Shown here piece after piece: positions 36,201 to 47,190 of a stretch of DNA of 64,000 bases. Source of the stretch: Hansfordia pulvinata (taxonomy: Eukaryota > Ascomycota > Sordariomycetes > Xylariales). The position numbers were made by a program, and so were the translations under genes. Numbering within the stretch: the stretch's first letter is position 1; each line of letters starts with the position of its first letter. Under the pieces are notes generated by a model that was given only the letters and a program-made list of their open reading frames with translations, was not told where the DNA came from and searched no databases. Where the stretch lies: assembly GCA_006538405.1 (NCBI GenBank), contig BJKQ01000003.1, forward strand, positions 2,418,001 through 2,482,000, written 5' to 3'.

Positions 36201-39200
36201 ATAAAAGAGATAAGGTAAGTAAAATAAGTAAAAGGAAGTGAGTATATAAATATATATAAATATATAAATATAAAGTAAAGAGGTATACGTTTAAAAACAG
36301 TTAAACTTACCGAGTTAATTAATATAAATAACGTTAATTAATTTAATAATATTATTAACGATTATCGGCTTTTAATATCTGTAAAAAAAGGCTTACCGCC
36401 TTATATTTTATTACCTTAATATACTCGTTTAAACTCTCGTTTAATATCGTTACTTAAACTTTATTTATAAGCGTTAAACCCTTTTACTTTATTATAAACT
36501 TAAGTATTAAAGATAAATATAATTTAATATTTTAAATATAAAGTTTCCACGGATCCCTTTTAATAATAATATTAACCACTTTTACCGATACCTTAAATAT
36601 AATAACCGTTATTTATTAAGGTCCTTTTTATCACGGTTTAAACTTATAAGCCTTTAAGCTATCGTTAAGCTCTTTAACAGCTCCTTATTAATAAAACGTG
36701 CTTATTAATATATCTTATTTTAAATTAATATATTCTTATATTAAATCCTTAATCGTAAAGGACGGTTTCGGCACCGCTTCTCGATTATTTACGGTTATTA
36801 ATACTTTTTATTAAATTATATATTTAATTTAATCTCGCTTAACGTTTAAGTCTTAATATATATTATCGTTTATCACGTTTATAACTTTAATAAGTTCCGT
36901 TATTATAAGTTAAAATATATCCGTTACGCACCGCACTTATTATTTTAATATAATCTTTAAAAGCGATATATTAATATTAAGCAGTTATCGTGCGTTAATA
37001 CGAGTTATTACCGGTTTAATCTCGGTTAATTATTAATTTAACCTTTAATATCCCTTTATAAATCCTTATTATTATAATTATATAATAATTAATTATATTT
37101 AATTTTCGATTAAGTTATAAAATTAAAGTAAGTACATAAATTTATACGTAAGCCGTATACCTTTCCTTTTAAAGTATATAATAATAAGTTAAATTTAAAA
37201 TTTATTATCGTTAAATACCTTTTACGGCCGATTAAAGACCGGTAATAAATATATATTTTAAAAGGCTTATACCGATCGTTAATTATAATCGGGTATTTAT
37301 ATTACTTACATATATCGGTTAAAATAATTAATAATAATAAAGACGTACTTTAACGGATCTTATCCTTTAATTATTAACTTAAATAAGTTAATAAGACCGA
37401 TAAAATTTATATTTATTAAATCTTAAAGCTTTATAACCGTTATTAATAAACATTAAGAACTCGATAATATAAGCAGCTTCTTAATAATTTTTATATAAAT
37501 TATATATATATAATATTAACGGTCGATATCACTTTATTTTAATAATTATTAAAAGTGTCTTTAAAAAGCACGTAACGTCGTTTATTAAGTGTAATACTTA
37601 TAAAAGTTATAAGCCCACCGTAAGGCGTCGTTAACCTTTATTTTATATATATAAAAGGCTATATATTTATCTCGCTTAACGCGGTATAATATAAAGTCGA
37701 TTAATCGGAAATTTATACTTTACCTTATTATAACACGCTTTTTAATATAAGATAAGTGCTTAATTAAAGTTAAGTTAATAAGGTAATTAATAATATTAAC
37801 GTATTATAATTCCTTTTAATACTTATACTTTAATTTATTACTTATATATTTATCGACTTTATTAAGCGTTTTTAAATATTAAATAATATTATTATTAAGC
37901 AGTTCTTTAATACGATTAAATAAGGTTAACACATTATCGCTCGTTATTATTTATTAAGGCTTATTTTTAAAGGTCACCACGTATCTTTAAGGCTTTACCC
38001 GTTTACCTTAAATAATACTTAACTTTAAAGTATTAATAATAATAACTCGTAATAATTACATGTATATATATATTATAATGTACTTCGGCCTTTTTATATC
38101 GTATCTTTTAATATAAGTAATAATAAGGCCTTTTCACCGCGATAAGCCGTTTATAATTTAAATAATCTTTAACGTATTAAATTAATATTAATATATAATA
38201 TTATATTCCTTAATTCGCTTAAGTTAAATCGTTACTTCACCTTTATTAATATTCTTATTATTAAATATTTTTATAAAATTATAATAATCGTAATATATTA
38301 TAATTAAATAAGTAAGCTTTATTAATAATTAACGGTATTCCGTTAATTTATAAATAACACTTAATACTTTATGTTCCTTTACGTAATATCGAATCTTAAT
38401 ATTAATTAATTTAAATAAAAGGAATATAAAGATATATATAATTAATATAAGGTGATTATTAATAACGGTGCTTATTATTAAGCCGTTTAATTAAAATAAT
38501 ACTCCTTTAATACCGTATCCGTTAATATCGATAATTAAGTGGTATTATTAATCGGGCTTTAAACTTTTAATAATATTAATTTAAATAACTTTATAAATCT
38601 CGGTAAATACCCGTTATTACTTAAGGCCTTATTTAAAAGGCTTAACTTTAATCTTACGGCGTATTAATAGCTTCTTTTATACGGTGATAATAAGCACGGA
38701 TCTTTAATAAGCCCTCCGTAATATAAATTCGTAATTAACACGGTTAAGAATATATTATTTTAAGTAAGGAGTTAATTATAAAAATTACTTAAACTCTTTT
38801 ATTATTTATAAATAATTCTTAATAAGTGCTTATCGTGTAAATCGGTCGCGGTGCTTAATTAAAAAACGTATTTAACCTTAAGATAACTTAAAACTTAAGT
38901 TAATAATATCGGTTAAAAATAAGACCGTTTTCTTTAATAATAAGTTAATAAGGATAAATATTAAATAAGGAAAGTAAATCTTATAAAAGAATATAAATAT
39001 AATATTAAAATCGATTATTAAGCCGTTATAATTATCCACGAATTAATTAAAAAAGACGCCTTATTCCGGATAATAACCGTAAATAATTAATAATTCCGGA
39101 TTAAGTTATTTTTCCGGCACCGGTTAAGGTTTAAATTTAATATCACTTATTATAAAGTAAATATAAAAAGCGCTTATAAGCCTTTATCTTATTTATTTAT

Positions 39201-42200
39201 AAACGTATTACTTATTAAGTATAATAAATACCGTTTTCGGTTTATTATTAAGATATATTAAGATTACTTAATATTTATAAGTAATATCGCCTTAAAAGAA
39301 AACTCGATAATTACCTTTTATTAAAGTGTAAAAAACTCCTTTTTTATAATAAATCGGCTATTAAGGTTTAACGGTGATTAAGTTTATTAATCGGAAGTCG
39401 TGAACGACACGTATACTTTAATCCTTTTTTAATAAAAATTAAGTATAAGTATTAAACTTATTAATTTTTACTTAAATTAAGTTAACGGCCTTTATTTATA
39501 AAAAGATATAAGATAAAAAATCTCGCTCGGCGGGTGAGTAACGTGGTTAATAGAGACGGTAAGGCTTTACCTTTAATTATATCTTAATAATATACTTTAT
39601 TATATCGGTTATACGTATATTATTAAAGGACGTTATAAAGTAATCCTTTTATATATAAGTTAACCTTATAACTTAATTAAGCTGCTTAAGTATCTTATAT
39701 TTATTACTTATTTATATACCGCTTTTATTAAACCACTCTCGTATAACAACGATAAGGGCGGTAAATAATTACTTTTATTTAAGCCTTTATTAAATCTTAA
39801 GTCTTCTTATATACTTATAAGTTATAAATCATAAATTAACATCAATTAAGCTTACTTTTTATCTGTTATTAATAAGGGTAACCGTATTACTTATAATTAT
39901 TAAAGTAAAGTCGGTAAAAAGGGACTTATTAATAAAGGATATAAAACTTTTTAATAATACTTTAATAATTAAAAGCTTTTTAATATATCGATATTACTTA
40001 AGCTTTATAAATTTTAAATTATTATATAAGTATAAATAATAATCTTATTAATACCCTTTATTTAACGTGAAAGCATTAAGTGTTAATTAAGCGTTATTAA
40101 CGTTATCGATTATTAAGACCGTTTCTCTTTGGTTATTAAATATAAGCATATTTTAAAAAGGAAAATATAAATCCCTTTACTTTTAATAATATAAATCGGT
40201 TAAGTTAATAAATATTTAATTATTAATCTTTAACTCGATATATCGTTGTACTTTAATTATTACGCTTAATAACGGTGTTATTAAAATAAGTAAGTGAATC
40301 TTTTATAATTAATAATAATACTTCTTATTATTAAGCGCTTAAGTATAACCCTTTTATATATATTATAAGAGTTTATCGGTTATTTATAAAGTTAACTCCC
40401 TTAAATACCTTATAAGTAAAATAAGCGATATTATAATATTAATAAATAATAAAGCTTTAATAATTATAATAAAAATAAAAATATAAGTTAAAATAAGTAA
40501 TATATAAGGGTCCGCTTTTAAAAGCGTTCCTTTAATTAATTTTTTAACTTATATTAATAAAGATCCTTAATCTCCGTTATTAATACGTCCTTCTTATCTT
40601 CGTTATCGTTATTATTAAACGAGTTTAAATCGTTATTATTTATAAGATTTATTAAAAGGTAATTATCGTCCGTTAATTCGACGTACGCTTTATTAAAGTT
40701 AATTAATATAAGACGTTACTAATTAAAGTGACCGCGGTGTTTAATAATAATTATTATATTAACTTTATAATTAATAATAACGTTATTTCTTTTTAATTAA
40801 GACTTATTAAATAATAAATTATATATTTATATTATATTAATAACGTACGGTTCCACGATTAATAAAATGCTTTTAATAACGAAAAGAAACTTAACGTATT
40901 TAATAATTAATATTATATTATTATTTATTATTTATAAACGTAAGCAACGCTTAACCATATTTAAAGGTTAAAGTTTATACTTTTTAACCGTTACGGCTCC
41001 GATAAGATCCTTTAATAAGCCGTAATCGATAAGGACTTAAAAGGTGTTAATACTTATTATATTATAAATAATATAATTTAAATATATTATACCGTTATTA
41101 ATAATTATTATATCTTAAAATTTAAGATTAAACATTATTATTTTTGCACGATTATTATACTTAATTAATAATTTCGATACGGGTATTATAACCGGGCCCG
41201 TTAAGTATATTAATATATTAATAATATTAATTAATTATATATCATTAACGGTTATTACGTTAAATCGAATCTTAATAAGTTTTTTAATACGCTTATACTC
41301 CGGCTTTATCGATAAATAAAGCAGGCTACTTACTTTACCCTTTATACTTAATAATATATTAAGGATTTAATTAAATATAAGGCTAATAAGCAATTATAAA
41401 AAATAAAGCAAGTTACTTAAATTAAGTCGTTTATTAAGATAATCCTTATATAATTAAAAAAGGATAATAAAAGGTAAAGCCTTTTTCTTTTTCTTATATA
41501 TAATAATTAATTATCGGTTAAATTAACGTATCCGTTATTACCACTTATCTTTAATAAGAATTAAGGTTAAAGCTAATAAGGTATCCACGATTATTTACTT
41601 ATTATTATCGGTTTTCGCTCGTTTCTTAAAAGCAATTATATATATAAAAATAATAATAAAAACGGTTAATAATATTAAATACTTCACGTTAAGCTTATTA
41701 TATATTTATTATACGTTAATATTATATACCTTATTATAATCTTTAATAATAATAACTCTTATTAATTTAATAACTTTAACTTCCTTTATATACGTTATAT
41801 AAGTAATAATAATAATAAAGTGTTAAGAATTAATAATAAGGATCTTTATTATTAAAGTATTAAGTTCGTTATTTATTAATATAAGTGCACCGTTTATCAC
41901 CGTAACACGAATACGGTCTCGCTTATTAACCGGTTAAGGCTTATATAAGTATTACATTTATATATATATATCTTAATAATTAAAGCATATCGGTCCTTAA
42001 TATTAATTACCACTTATTAAGGGTCGCTAATTATATTATTATTATTATTATCCGTATTAATATTAAAGATATTATTAATATTAATATTAAGTTAAAGCTT
42101 AATATTAATTCTTTAAGGTTAATAATTATAAGCGAAAAGTAATAAAGGTATTTTAATAAAATTAAGCTTATTAAGCGTGTTAATATTATTAAGTGATATT

Positions 42201-44039
42201 ATATAAGGCCTGATTTTATAAATGTTAATTATACGATTATAAAGTTAATATAGCCATATTAAATATCGGTTAAAAAGGATACTTAAGAATTAACAATAAA
42301 CTTATTAAACGTCCGTTACCGATTATTATTAAAGGATTAAATATTATACCTTATTTTATAAACTTAAATATTATTTAAGTAATATCGCTTAATAACTCCT
42401 TAATCGTCTTACGTATTATATTAATATCGGTAAAGTTAAAAGCTTTTATAAAGCTATCCTTTATCGTTACTTTATAAGTAATAATAATATCTTTTATTAC
42501 TTTAAAAGTCATATCGTTTTTAAATTTATTATTATTATTAATTAAGCCTTTTAATAATATATAGGTAATAACGTTAAACTTTAATATACGTTTTATAATA
42601 TTTTAATAATCTTTACTATATTATAAGAGTTTATCTTTTAACTTTTAAGATTAAACTTTAAATACTTAATATAATAACTTTATAACTCGGTTAATAAAGG
42701 TAATTAAAGTTTTAATAAGTAAACGCTTAAAGTCTTTAATTTAAGTAATTAATCTTAAATTACCTTTAACCGTTTTTAACAGGAAACAACGTTAAAAAGC
42801 CTTTATTATTAACGTATAATTATTACGTTTCTTAACCGTTTACTTATAAAGTTAAAAACAGGCCTCTTTTTAAAGTCCTTAATAAAAGATTATATTCTTA
42901 ACCTTATTAACGTTTAAAGACGTTGACGCCGACACCGATTATACTTTAATTATATAAATAATAATATTATTTATATACTTATTAAGATATTTATTAAAAA
43001 ACCCTTTAAAAGTAAAAGCGTAAATAATTATTATGATAAACCGTTATATAATAAGGAGGCTCGTATCGATAAGTTAAGGAACGTCGTAATTTAATAAAAA
43101 AGATTAAAAAAGGTATTTTTAAAAGGTAACTTCTTAAAAGGTATCCTTTTAAAGAGTGTCCTTTTAAAAGGTGTTAACCGTTAAAGTAATTAAATTAAAG
43201 TTAATAAACTTATATATTAATATAAGTTTTATTTAAGCGTGTTAGCTTAAAGGTATTTACGTTAAAGCTCGCCTTACGGTCTTAATACGTATATTATAAA
43301 CGTCGTTTAATAAGGTATAACGTTAATAAGTAATTAAAATAAACGGATATATATAAAGGTTAAAAAACGGTGATAAATAATAAATATTATTAAAAAGTAT
43401 TATTATTAAAGTAAAGTATATAAAGAAAAAAGAAAAAAGGAAAAAAAGGGGAGAGTTAATATATATAATAAGTATGTGTTATCCGTAATAAAGTTTAATC
43501 GTGCTTTTTATAAATACGCGTTTACATGTTTATAACGCGTGTTTTATTATTAATATTAATTAATAACTCTTAATAATAAAACGTGTCGATTATTATAAGG
43601 CGTGTAAAATAAGCGATAAAAAAAAAGAAATACGTATATATAAGCGCTTAAAAGCTAAAAAGAAAAAGGGTAAAAAAAGGCTTTCCTTATATTTATTATT
43701 ATTAATAAAGCGTGATAAGTCGTTTTCTATTATTAAGGTAATAAAAAGTCGGCACGTTAACCGTTAATAATAAAGGATTAATATTATAAGTGGAAAAAAG
43801 ATAAAAGGATAAGTATATAAATATTAAGTAAACCTTATTATCGATACTCGTTTATAAAATAAGGCTTGTGACTTAACTTTTTTATTAATAATTATAAGCT
43901 TAAACGTCCGCACTTTAAGGCTAATAAACATAATCTTACCTTAACGGTGTAAAGACTTAAGCATAACCGGTAAATAACGGAAAATTTTAAATAATAATAA
44001 CGACTTTATAAATAAAGCTAGTCTGGGCGAAATCATTAT
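33228..44039. repeat. AT-rich interior saturated with repeat-induced point mutation
   Basis: Almost pure A/T with scattered CpG, and almost no CpA or TpG: for instance 33361-33420 has none of either. TpA is correspondingly abundant. This is the product of the fungal RIP pathway (RID cytosine methyltransferase homologue in Neurospora), which turns CpA into TpA in duplicated DNA. No open reading frame of any size survives. Most remaining CpA are in CAC and most TpG in GTG. Confidence 0.9.
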
Positions 44040-44174
44040 TAAGAATAAAAGCTCGTGACGAGGGTAATAATAAAGAAAATAGGTTGAATTCGGATAAGTT
44101 ACCTCCTAGTCCGTTAACACCGGAGAACTACTTAAATTAGCCAATTTTAGCACGGGTCGTGCCTGCCCCACCCA
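44040..44174. repeat. Right 135-bp terminal repeat (3' LTR)
   Basis: Same length as the left copy. Its inner (left) end carries nine G-to-A changes (TGGG to TAAG, ATGGTGGAG to ATAATAAAG), while its outer end is unmutated and ends CCCACCCA. Followed directly by AGAC (44175-44178) and the resumed host coding sequence. Confidence 0.85.
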
Positions 44175-44408
44175 AGACCTGCCCCGCGCAGCGCTTCCCT
44201 CCACAAGTACTGCGGAGCATGCAACAGGGCTTTCCCCTCGAAACGCAGCTTTGAAAGGCACATGGCAACTCGCCAGCACCGGGGCGCGGACACCTGCAGC
44301 TGCGTTCACTGCGGAAGAGGCTTCAATCGCGAGGATAACTTAAAGCGGCACCGGCGAACCTGCCGCCGGCGCCGTTCGGTGGTCGAGGGGGACATGTCTC
44401 GGCCATGA

Positions 44409-45153
44409 AAGGGATGGGATCTCTCTGCGTTGCTTTGGGGCGTGGCATTTTCTATTGGATGGACGTCGGGTTTGTGCATTATGATCGCTTCATGTCACGA
44501 GTTGCCTATGTATTTTGGGGGGTTTCGGCTTTCGAGAAGGAGAGTAGATCACATAGTTCCTCTAATTCAAATTTTATTCACCATCCTTTATCAGCCGTTG
44601 CAGGCTGAGCGGAGGTCCAAGTAAACTATCATAAGTGGCCTGCTGTGTGAGGAGCTGCGCATTCGCAAGCTTCACCCTTAGCCATGAGCTCGCGGACAGA
44701 GCCCTGCGCTTGCTAATTGCCTTATCGTTGCTTCTATGGCGAGTTTGAAAATCCAGTGACCACGCGACACTACCTACACTTTGGCATCTTCTTGACAATG
44801 ACTGTTGTACGTCCTGTACCTCTTTGCAAGCTGGTCGCATGAAAGATACGTGTAAGCCACCGGCTAGAACCCACCGGGAATATCTCATTACATGAGGCAG
44901 GCAGGTACATGAGGGGCAGGAAAAGCTATGTAGCTAAGCTAATTGGCTGATGCGAACAAGAAATGGCGAGTGCCAGGACACAGCGGGGAGCTCCACGAAG
45001 TTGGAGGCTACAGTCACCTTGTTCCAATTCACCAGTCAAAGGACGGGTCAGGATCACCTTCGTGCGAACGCAAACACATTAAGATTATAGATTATGCGTA
45101 ACTGAGCAGTGGTCAAGATCGGAAGCTGCACCACGGCTGGCGATCCAGCATAG
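44409..45153. other. Intergenic DNA upstream of the split finger fragment
   Basis: No gene supported. If the fragment at 45154 is the last exon of a gene, earlier exons should lie here, but I could not identify any. Confidence 0.4.
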
Positions 45154-45504
45154 GTTGTCTTGCACTGTGCCGACTGCGACCGGTCGTTCCCCACGAGGCG
45201 GGCTCACACCCGCCACATGAACTTCCTCCAGCATCATGGCGAAAAGTCCAGCGTGTAACGGTTCTGGCCCATGTTTGCAAATGCTACGAGATTGATACTT
45301 CTCTAGTGCTCAATCTTACCAGCACTTATGATCAACAGCATGCCAGGGCCAGACCCGTGACACAGCGAGTGCCCTCACTGTGCAAGAGGCTTCGGTCGTC
45401 ACGATAACATGCAGCGGCACCTCAAGAGCTGTTGTGAGCGCCTTTCGGCAGTTGAGGCGGGCACGCTCATGAGAAGCAGGAGAGCCTGCAGGGTTCACTC
45501 ATGA
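45154..45504 (+). pseudogene. C2H2 zinc-finger exon (member L) split by a small inverted-repeat element
   Basis: The left part, 45154-45253, follows a CATAG acceptor-like site and encodes finger 1 (C-A-D-C-D-R-S-F, C-x2-C-x12-H-x5-H). The right part, 45368-45504, encodes finger 2 (C-P-H-C-A-R-G-F-G-R-H-D-N-M-Q-R-H, ending in Cys four residues later) and a basic tail. A 109-bp element with 5-bp duplication CAGCG separates them. Removing the element and one CAGCG joins the parts in frame (G-E-K-S-S-E-C-P-H-C). With the element, translation stops two codons into it. The finger pair is most like that of gene I, including the C2HC second finger. No 5' exons are visible, so it may be only a partial duplicate. 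Confidence 0.8.
45254..45362. mobile_element. Small inverted-repeat element (MITE-like), copy 2
   Basis: 109 bp, starting TGTAACGGTTCTGGCCC and ending GGGCCAGACCCGTGACA, with CAGCG duplicated at 45249-45253 and 45363-45367. It shares its ends and the CTCAATCTTACCAGCACTTA block with the copy at 13393 but lacks about 44 bp of its middle. Non-coding. Confidence 0.88.
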
Positions 45505-47190
45505 GGGTTGAGCGAGGCAATGTCGCTCTGGTCACGAGTATGGCTTACCTACGGCCTTTTGACACCGAGCCCCTCAATGCAATGAGGTCCTCAAGGGATT
45601 GTCTTTCCACGTCATCGACTACCAAGCAAGCAGACTGCTTTCTGCCATAAATTTCTTCCACACCACCTTTCGTCGTCTTGTAGTTGTGAGCAAGGGAATT
45701 GCCCTATCAGCGCAAATGACAATGCTACTGCCGTCGTCGCGGCCAATGATGGGGCTGAGCATCTGTTCGTTGCCACGCATGCGTGTCTTGGCAGACACGG
45801 GTCACCAGACACGCGTTTTGATTCGCCTGTCGAGTCGCAGGAGAAGAGGCCCAGCGTGTTTTGAGGAGGTCACTCACAGGGACTGTGGCTAGGGTCCGGC
45901 GGCATGAAGAGGGGAGAGGGTGAGCCAAGCTTGAAGCAGAGCCTCACGACCAAGGTCCTCACCTCAGCCACACCCGATAGCCCTGGCTGACGAGAAGCAT
46001 TTGAAGACAAGAACCTGCGTCAGCGCTTGCAACTTGCTTGGTGATCATTCCATCGGCCATAGAGCTTCTGGCGGGGCCTTGCAATCATCGGCCATCCATG
46101 TGTGGGGGGGCGGGGGGGTCATTATGTTGGTTAAACAACTGCGTGGAAGTTGTCGGAGCCTGTAAATTTCGAAAGTGGACGTGCGCAGGACTTGGGGTCC
46201 CTCTAATGCAGGGTCTGGCGAGAAGGCCGCCCACGGCTCACAATGGGGGTCATGAAGCAGGCGCGACACTCTTTGCATGGCCGTTTGGACGTTTTGACCC
46301 TATCACGACTTCACGTCGAATCATTCTATGCCAGCGAGTGTGCGGTCGCACGGCATCGATTCATTGTTGACTCGCCAGGCTATTGGTAATAAAGCACCAG
46401 AGCCGTGCTTCCACGGACGATCCCTGCGTCGGTCAAGCTACGGCACGGGTCGGCATCGCGAGGCCATTCTGGCAACCATTCGGGTCACTGGAAGATCTGA
46501 CTGAGAAGTAAAAAATCCCGGCTTGGATGGCGATTGCGAATGAAATCGGCTGCCATGTTTGAAGCGCACGGCACAGTGAATGGACAAATGCACATGTCGT
46601 AGTTAGCAAAGGCCATGGGAGCGCTAGCCGGAATCTCGGGTCTGTATCGGGCGGTAGGGGACGTGGCCAACACGGCTCTCCAGAAGCCGCTGCTCTGCTG
46701 GTGCATCGCATGATAGACATAAGAGTCCGCATATGTTGCGACAACAGCTTCAGGCGAGGGATTTAAAGTAGGCATATGGCTGGTGATATGAGATTAGTAG
46801 AAGACAACGCGCCCTTGCGATGAGTACGAGTTAGAAGTTGGATGCCGGCCATGGGTTGTGGATCACTCTATGTAGAAGCCGAGCAGCTGGGTCGGCGCTC
46901 ACGCCTTGCACCCAAAACTGGTGCGGCTCAACGTGCAACTTTGTGTCAGTCGCGCTTAGATCGTGGGTGCGAACCATATCGAGGCAACCACGCTGGGAGG
47001 CCCTACTGCGCACGGGTAGCACCGGCAGGTACTCCGTAGCACGCGCAGGTCCCCATCCCACAACCCACACCGCTGGCACTCCGGCCTCATCCCAGGCATT
47101 TACATTAGTATGTATTAGAAGGACGCGTAGGGAATCTCTCGAGATACTGGAAATGGCCAGGTCCCAGGCGATTCTTGCTTTACAGAAATC
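45505..47190. other. Intergenic DNA with one weak minus-strand ORF
   Basis: Apart from the hypothetical ORF at 46485-46775, nothing is supported. Frames around 45600-45890 and 46040-46370 lack domains and intron logic. Confidence 0.4.
46485..46775 (-). CDS. Hypothetical 96-residue protein
   Basis: Unrecognised. A single open frame with balanced codon use, starting M-P-T-L-N-P-S-P and containing a Met/Tyr/Cys-rich middle (N-Y-D-M-C-I-C-P-F). No membrane segment, signal peptide or known motif is evident. It lies between two array members on the opposite strand. It may be a chance ORF. Confidence 0.35.
   Translation of the reverse strand: MPTLNPSPEAVVATYADSYVYHAMHQQSSGFWRAVLATSPTARYRPEIPASAPMAFANYDMCICPFTVPCASNMAADFIRNRHPSRDFLLLSQIFQ

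Larger units (their letters stand above)
33093..44174. mobile_element. RIP-mutated LTR-type retroelement, 11,082 bp
   Basis: Bounded by two 135-bp direct repeats starting TGGG (TAAG on the right copy) and ending CCCA (CTTA on the left copy), and flanked by the 4-bp duplication AGAC (33089-33092 and 44175-44178). TG..CA ends with a short inverted repeat plus a target duplication are the hallmarks of an LTR retrotransposon. The interior is too mutated to read gag or pol, and I find no clear primer-binding site after the left repeat nor a polypurine tract before the right one. LTR class is therefore inferred from ends only. A nested insertion could explain the large interior. Confidence 0.75.
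32265..44408 (+). pseudogene. C2H2 zinc-finger gene (member I) split by an 11-kb LTR-type insertion
   Basis: Host gene of about 308 residues. Exon 1 is 32265-32321 (19 codons). A 131-nt phase-0 intron begins GTACGTGA, has TTGACTAAC and ends CCCCCAG. The coding part then runs 32453-33092, is interrupted by the element, and resumes at 44179-44408. The element sits inside codon context G-R-R. Deleting 33093-44178 (element plus one AGAC copy) joins the two parts in the same frame with no stop, and the fingers follow at once: C-x2-C-x12-H-x5-H (Y-C-G-A-C-N-R-A-F) and a C2HC finger C-x2-C-x12-H-x4-C with N-R-E-D-N-L-K-R-H. As it stands, translation reads into the left repeat and stops at 33193, so the product would lack both fingers. 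Its closest relative is the fragment at 45154. Confidence 0.85.

Noticed and set aside
33228..44039. AT-rich block as a centromere, mitochondrial insertion or AT-rich isochore of other origin
   Set aside because: It is bounded by direct terminal repeats and a target duplication inside a gene, and CpA/TpG loss with CpG retained is RIP-type.
46955..46995. tRNA-like stretch GATCGTGGGTGCGAACC
   Set aside because: Only a B-box resemblance with a mismatch at the key T; no A box or stems.
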